Source: an uncultured Schlesneria sp. (lineage in GTDB: Bacteria; Planctomycetota; Planctomycetia; Planctomycetales; Planctomycetaceae). From it: a stretch of 43,005 bases of DNA. The position numbers were made by a program, and so were the translations under genes. Location of the stretch: NCBI GenBank assembly GCA_903904835.1, contig CAIVEI010000079.1, positions 1 through 43,005 of the forward strand, given 5' to 3'. Position 1 is the stretch's first letter. Every line of letters starts with the position of its first letter. This document shows, one piece after another, positions 39,218 through 43,005 of this stretch. Below the pieces are notes generated by a model. The model was given only the letters and a program-made list of their open reading frames with translations. It was not told where the DNA came from and made no database searches.

Positions 39218-41035
39218 ATGTCCGACGAACACAAATTTCAGGTTGATCTGGGCGGTATCATCGACCTGTTGTCGAACCACTTATACAGCGGTCCCGAGGT
39301 CTTTTTACGTGAGTTGCTACAAAATGCCGTGGATGCCATTACCGCTCGGGGGCTGATCGAGTCAGGTCATGTCGGTTCCGTTCAGTTCGAGACGATCCCG
39401 GGTAAGGGGCGGCTGCCGCCGACATTGGTTGTGGAAGATAACGGGATCGGTTTGACATCTGAAGAAATTCACCAGTTTCTTTCAACGATTGGAAGATCGT
39501 CGAAACGTGAATCGCTGGACCGGGACGACTTTATTGGTCAATTCGGGATTGGTCTGCTTTCGTGTTTTGTTGTCGCCGACGAAATTACGCTGATCACACG
39601 ATCGGTGAAGCCCGGACAACCGGCCGTGGAGTGGAAGGGACGAGCGGATGGGACGTATTCCCTGCGTACGCTCAACCGCGATTTTTCACCAGGGACCCAG
39701 GTTTATCTTCAGGCGAAGCCGGGACGTGAGGCGATGTTCGATGCCGATTTTGTTTTTGAACATGTGAAAAAATTCGGCGGCCATTTGCCGATCGCCGTTG
39801 ACGTTGTTGCGGGTTCATCGAAACGGTCAATCAACGAACCCCCACCGTGGCTTCAATCGTTTCGTAATGAAGTGGAACGCAAAGCGGCTTATCTCGACTA
39901 TGGAAAACAGGTGTTTGGAACGCAATTCTTTGATGCCATTCCTTTGCGATCCGAGATCGGTGGCATCGATGGAATTGCGTTTGTCTTGCCGCAGGCAGCG
40001 AGCCTCGCCGCCAAACAGTCGCATCGAGTTTATCTGAAACAGATGCTGCTCAGCGAGACGGGAGAAAAGCTGTTACCCGACTGGGCGTTCTTCTTGAAGT
40101 GCGTGATAAACACTCAGGATTTGCGTCCCACCGCTTCACGTGAATCGTTTTATGATGATCACCGTTTAGCGAATGCTCGTGAAAACCTGGGTGACTGTCT
40201 CAGAAATTACCTGGTGAACCTCGCTAGAAACGATCGTCAACGGTTGGATGAATTCATCGATCTGCATTTTCTGGCCATCAAATCGCTGGCGGTGGAAGAT
40301 GACGAATTTTATGAACTCTTTATCGACTATCTGCCGTTTCAGACATCTCTCGGGCAAATGACGCTTGGGGAATATCTGAAACAACATCCGATCGTGAAAT
40401 ATGTCCGGACGGTGGATGAATTCCGTCAGGTTGCCGGGGTCGCCGCCGCGCAGGATTTTTGTCTGGTGAATGGAGGTTACGTTCACGATACAAGTCTGTT
40501 GGAAAAACTGCCCGAGATCTTTCCTGATCGGCGAATTGAACCCGTCGATGTGTCAACTCTGACAGATTCGTTTGAAGAACTTACTGTTGAAGAACATGAT
40601 CAGGTATTCGATCTGCTCAGAGCAGCAGATCAGGTTCTCAGGCGTTTTGGATGTCAAAGTGAAGTAAAGAAATTTCATCCCGAACAATTACCCACGCTCT
40701 ACACCATCAGCTCGGAGGCTGGATTTCAGCGGAACCTGGACCGCACGCGCGAACAAGCGGGCGATCTCTGGTCGGGCGTTCTCGACGGACTGGCGGCGAG
40801 TCGCCCTCAAGTCGCATCGGCCCAGCTTTGTTTTAACTATTACAATCGTCTGATTCGCCGCCTGGTTGATGTGAAAGACAAGGTGCTCGTCCGAAAAGCA
40901 ATTGAGATGTTGTACGTTCAAGCGTTGTTGCTCGGGCATTACCCGCTTCGCTCCGAAGAACTGAAACTGATGGGTGATGGGCTTCTGGGGTTGATTGAAC
41001 TGGTGGTCGACGGCCGGAAAGAGGAACGCGAATGA
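39218..41035 (+). CDS. Divergent HSP90 (HtpG-like) chaperone
   Basis: 605 residues, near HtpG length (about 620). The GHKL ATPase domain is intact: E32 and N36 (RELLQNAVDA), D74-x-G-x-G78 (VEDNGIGLT) and GQFGIG (107-112). The middle domain has the catalytic-Arg region in LRPTASRESFYDD. The C-terminal third is poorly similar to HtpG and has no MEEVD-like end. It resembles the annotated 'HSP90 family protein' type of actinobacteria and planctomycetes more than true HtpG. ATG 39218 follows no strong Shine-Dalgarno. Its stop overlaps the ATG of the TPR-like gene by four bases, so the pair is coupled. Confidence 0.88.
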   Translation: MSDEHKFQVDLGGIIDLLSNHLYSGPEVFLRELLQNAVDAITARGLIESGHVGSVQFETIPGKGRLPPTLVVEDNGIGLTSEEIHQFLSTIGRSSKRESLDRDDFIGQFGIGLLSCFVVADEITLITRSVKPGQPAVEWKGRADGTYSLRTLNRDFSPGTQVYLQAKPGREAMFDADFVFEHVKKFGGHLPIAVDVVAGSSKRSINEPPPWLQSFRNEVERKAAYLDYGKQVFGTQFFDAIPLRSEIGGIDGIAFVLPQAASLAAKQSHRVYLKQMLLSETGEKLLPDWAFFLKCVINTQDLRPTASRESFYDDHRLANARENLGDCLRNYLVNLARNDRQRLDEFIDLHFLAIKSLAVEDDEFYELFIDYLPFQTSLGQMTLGEYLKQHPIVKYVRTVDEFRQVAGVAAAQDFCLVNGGYVHDTSLLEKLPEIFPDRRIEPVDVSTLTDSFEELTVEEHDQVFDLLRAADQVLRRFGCQSEVKKFHPEQLPTLYTISSEAGFQRNLDRTREQAGDLWSGVLDGLAASRPQVASAQLCFNYYNRLIRRLVDVKDKVLVRKAIEMLYVQALLLGHYPLRSEELKLMGDGLLGLIELVVDGRKEERE

Positions 41036-42171
41036 GCCAGAATCGACTTGAGGAATTGATCAACGAGGCATCGACTTTTCCTCCCGGCTTGCAGAAGATT
41101 CAAGCTTTTGAACGAGCAATCGCCGAAGCAGAAGTTGTTGGCGAACCCGATGTCGCCTTCAAACTGCGGTCAGACTTGATTAATTCAGCCGTTTTCAATG
41201 GCCAGGGTGACCGAGCGATTGTTGCCTTTGCATCTTACCTGAAACATGCGGATCAAAATTGGACTACAATCAATCCTCGTGACGTGCTGTGGAAATACAA
41301 GTGGATTCTGAATGCGCTGCCAGGACTCCCCCAGATTCCGAAGGCGAAGATTCTGGACATGATTTCGGATTTGAGCCGCCGAGTCGAAGCCGCAGGCTAT
41401 AGTCAACGACCGGTGTTTTACAATCGCTGGCATACGCATCTCGAGATGGGCGACTTTGAAGCTGCCGGGGCCGAAATGCAGAAGTGGCGGTCCGCAGTGA
41501 AAGACGGATTGCAGGATTGCGAAGCGTGTGAGACCAACGGTGAGGTCAGTTTCTTGGCAGAGACTTTTAACAATGAGAAAGCGCTGGAAATTGCCCGGCC
41601 GATTCTCGAAGGAAGGCTGAGTTGCACGTCAATTCCACAGAGCACGCTTGGTAACGTTATTCGCCCTCTAATGCGTTTGGGGAGGATTGATGAGGCCGTG
41701 AAAGTCGCCGAAAGGGGTTATCGTCTGACTTCTAAGAACGAACTCTTTCTCAATAAACTCTCTGAGTTTTTATTGGTTGCCACTCACACGAACGCACTGA
41801 TCAGGGCAAAGAGAATCTTTAGTAAGCATGCGATCTGGGCATTGAAAACGGGATTTCACTCACGGCGTTTGCGTTTCAACGCAGCCGCTTCAGCGTTTCT
41901 TAAAAAACTCGCTTATGACAAGCTGAACGACACTTCGAACGAGGCATCAGGAGTCAAAAAAAGGAAAGCCACGAGTTCTGTTCGACTCCAGCTTCCCTCG
42001 GAACATCCTCTGTACCAGCCAGATGCCAAGTACGACATTTCCGTGCTTGCCAACTGGTATCAGAACGAAGCCGAAAAACTCGCCGAGCTCTTTGATCAAC
42101 GAAACGGCAATCATTACGTCACGCAGTGCCTGAAGGAAACGTACGAACTTGCCGGCGTCGATCACGATTGA
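41032..42171 (+). CDS. TPR-like helical protein coupled to HSP90
   Basis: A 379-residue all-helical protein. Successive helix pairs can be picked out: KIQAFERAIAEAEVVGEPDVAFKLRSDLI, GDRAIVAFASYLKHAD, YNRWHTHLEMGDFEAAGAEMQKW, NNEKALEIARPILEGRL, RLGRIDEAVKVAERGYRLT. These fit degenerate TPR repeats (A8/G8/Y11 pattern). The C-terminal 90 residues include a basic segment (VKKRKATSSVRLQLPSEHPLY) and YDISVLANWYQNEAEKLAELFDQRNGN. It starts inside the HSP90 stop codon (ATGA). A TPR partner next to an HSP90 recalls eukaryotic co-chaperones. Confidence 0.8.
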   Translation: MSQNRLEELINEASTFPPGLQKIQAFERAIAEAEVVGEPDVAFKLRSDLINSAVFNGQGDRAIVAFASYLKHADQNWTTINPRDVLWKYKWILNALPGLPQIPKAKILDMISDLSRRVEAAGYSQRPVFYNRWHTHLEMGDFEAAGAEMQKWRSAVKDGLQDCEACETNGEVSFLAETFNNEKALEIARPILEGRLSCTSIPQSTLGNVIRPLMRLGRIDEAVKVAERGYRLTSKNELFLNKLSEFLLVATHTNALIRAKRIFSKHAIWALKTGFHSRRLRFNAAASAFLKKLAYDKLNDTSNEASGVKKRKATSSVRLQLPSEHPLYQPDAKYDISVLANWYQNEAEKLAELFDQRNGNHYVTQCLKETYELAGVDHD

Positions 42172-42372
42172 CGCAGGCAACTAAAAAAAGCGTGTCCCGG
42201 AAGTTTGTTATTTGAGATTGTACTGCCCTGAACGGGTCTGACGTCACTAATCCTGCGCATTCAGGGTGGCGATTTTGGGCTGTCGCCAAGGCACGCTGAA
42301 CTGATCTTTTGCAGCCCAACAGGCGCACAACGCAAGAACAGAAAGCAGCATCGCCGCAGATAACATATAATG

Positions 42373-42390
42373 CGTCAAAAAATTTTGACG
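42373..42390. promoter_or_regulatory. Perfect 8-bp-arm palindrome
   Basis: CGTCAAAA-AA-TTTTGACG, directly upstream of the AAA ATPase promoter. It has the size of a phage-repressor or XRE-type operator. Confidence 0.55.
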
Positions 42391-42399
42391 TTCTATGTA

Positions 42400-42434
42400 T
42401 TGACACGACAAAACAGAAGGTGTATTATTGTCGT
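42400..42434 (+). promoter_or_regulatory. Consensus sigma70 promoter with flanking dyad
   Basis: TTGACA (42400-42405), 17 bases, TATTAT (42423-42428). ACGACA (42405-42410) and TGTCGT (42429-42434) are perfect inverted arms around it. The transcript would start about 60 bases before the AAA ATPase ATG. Confidence 0.7.
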
Positions 42435-42494
42435 AAGTGCGATCATCGCGGGAATTTCTGGGAGTGTCACTTTGATTGACCGGGAGAGTACGAA

Positions 42495-43005
42495 ATGAAT
42501 CTGGAAAAATTGAGCGAGATCCCTGCAACGCCGCCGGGATGGGTTTGGAAGGGGATAATCCCTGAGGGACAGTTGACGCTATTGACCGGAGAGCCGGGTG
42601 TCGGGAAGAGTCTGTTTGCGATGGACGCCATCGCCCGGCTGACTCGGGGTGAGCGTAGTCTTGCTCATGATGATCAGGGGGAGCCGGGCCAGGTCATTCT
42701 GTTCTCGGGCGAAGATGGGATCGCCAGCGTGGTTCGACATCGTCTGGAGTCTGCGGGCGCTGTGCTCCCTTCGGTGAACATTGTCGTCAATGACACGAAT
42801 ACCACGTCGGAAAAACCAGCCTCGAGACGCAGCCAGCTTGATGACGATGGTGAAATTGAATCGCTTGAATTGTATTTGACATTGCTGCGTGAGACGGGTG
42901 CGCCGTGTCGTCTGGTTGTGATTGATCCCGCCAAGAGTTTTCTCGGGGCGACGAACGGTCGCGACGATGCGAAAATCAGGGCATCGATGGCAAAGCTGAC
43001 AGATC
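42495..43005 (+). CDS. RepA-like AAA family ATPase, truncated by window end
   Basis: The first 170 residues of an AAA_25/RepA-type ATPase. It starts MNLEKLSEIPATPPGWVWKG, then Walker A GEPGVGKS (residues about 33-40), FSGEDG near 72 and a Walker B-like VVIDPAKSFL. This family is found in replication initiators and primase-helicase modules of plasmids, phages and integrative elements, so a mobile element may begin here. GGGAG precedes the ATG. The gene runs off the window without a stop. Confidence 0.85.
   Translation, partial: MNLEKLSEIPATPPGWVWKGIIPEGQLTLLTGEPGVGKSLFAMDAIARLTRGERSLAHDDQGEPGQVILFSGEDGIASVVRHRLESAGAVLPSVNIVVNDTNTTSEKPASRRSQLDDDGEIESLELYLTLLRETGAPCRLVVIDPAKSFLGATNGRDDAKIRASMAKLTD

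Larger units (their letters stand above)
42172..42494. other. Non-coding stretch with palindromes
   Basis: About 320 bases. The first half shows nothing clear apart from weak short frames. The second half has CGTCAAAA-AA-TTTTGACG (42373-42390) and the promoter described separately. Confidence 0.5.

Noticed and set aside
42247-42363. Minus-strand frame ending MLSAAMLLSVLALCACW... that looks like a short lipoprotein or membrane peptide
   Set aside because: Only hydrophobicity supports it; no ribosome binding site was found and the longer frame runs into the opposite promoter region.

Overview
The window looks like chromosomal DNA of a planctomycete. This is an inference from gene content: a lone double-transmembrane BatA-type VWA protein, a split complex I cluster with a DUF2203 gene inside it, a cysteine-less HesB/IscA relative, a MazF-type antitoxin followed by a decayed toxin, a DUF2293 protein, and many short GC-rich palindromes between genes. 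Moderate GC, weak Shine-Dalgarno sites, some GTG/TTG starts and a few apparently leaderless genes also fit. No rRNA, tRNA, CRISPR array or complete insertion sequence was recognised.

Layout. 0-8.2 kb: family 2 glycosyltransferase, BatA-like protein, TIM-barrel sugar-phosphate isomerase, a tightly coupled three-gene unit (small Cys protein, Coq7/ferritin-like diiron protein, DUF2293 protein), a GT1 glycosyltransferase, and a DUF418 membrane protein broken by an internal deletion. 8.2-26.8 kb: an accessory region of small redox, detoxification and cupin enzymes: GNAT, NQO1-like quinone reductase, muconolactone-isomerase-like protein, bicupin, exported cupin, two AhpD-like proteins, PPOX protein, NTF2-like proteins, SDR, an NTF2-alpha/beta-hydrolase fusion, a QueG-like/SCP2 fusion, an ICMT-like methyltransferase, DUF417/RclC-like, isochorismatase, TspO and CIA30. 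They are interleaved with four regulators of different families (HxlR, TetR, sigma54-type EBP, MarR). 26.8-34.1 kb: BON-like and hypothetical proteins, a hairpin-rich leader, a composite secreted protein, DinB, and a complex I block (nuoI, DUF2203, nuoA, nuoC, nuoD) without nuoB. 34.4-38.4 kb: antitoxin with truncated MazF, two tandem paralogous membrane proteins, and a radical SAM protein. 38.5-43 kb: a cysteine-less IscA-like protein, a divergent HSP90 coupled to a TPR-like protein, and a RepA-like AAA ATPase cut by the window edge.

How it works together. The striking part is the 8.2-26 kb block. Each regulator has its own dyad symmetry, and for three of them the dyads lie next to both the regulator and a neighbouring enzyme gene: an identical TetR-type palindrome on both sides of the TetR gene, a MarR-type palindrome on both sides of the MarR gene, HxlR-type half-sites between HxlR and the quinone-reductase unit, and three dyads in front of the EBP gene facing an AhpD gene. 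I read this as a patchwork of self-contained electrophile, quinone or peroxide response modules.

A second theme is gene decay by deletion. DUF418, MazF, a cupin, a PQQ propeller and a TMEM175-like protein survive only as joined ends or tails. The HSP90-TPR pair is the best candidate for an uncharacterised functional couple.
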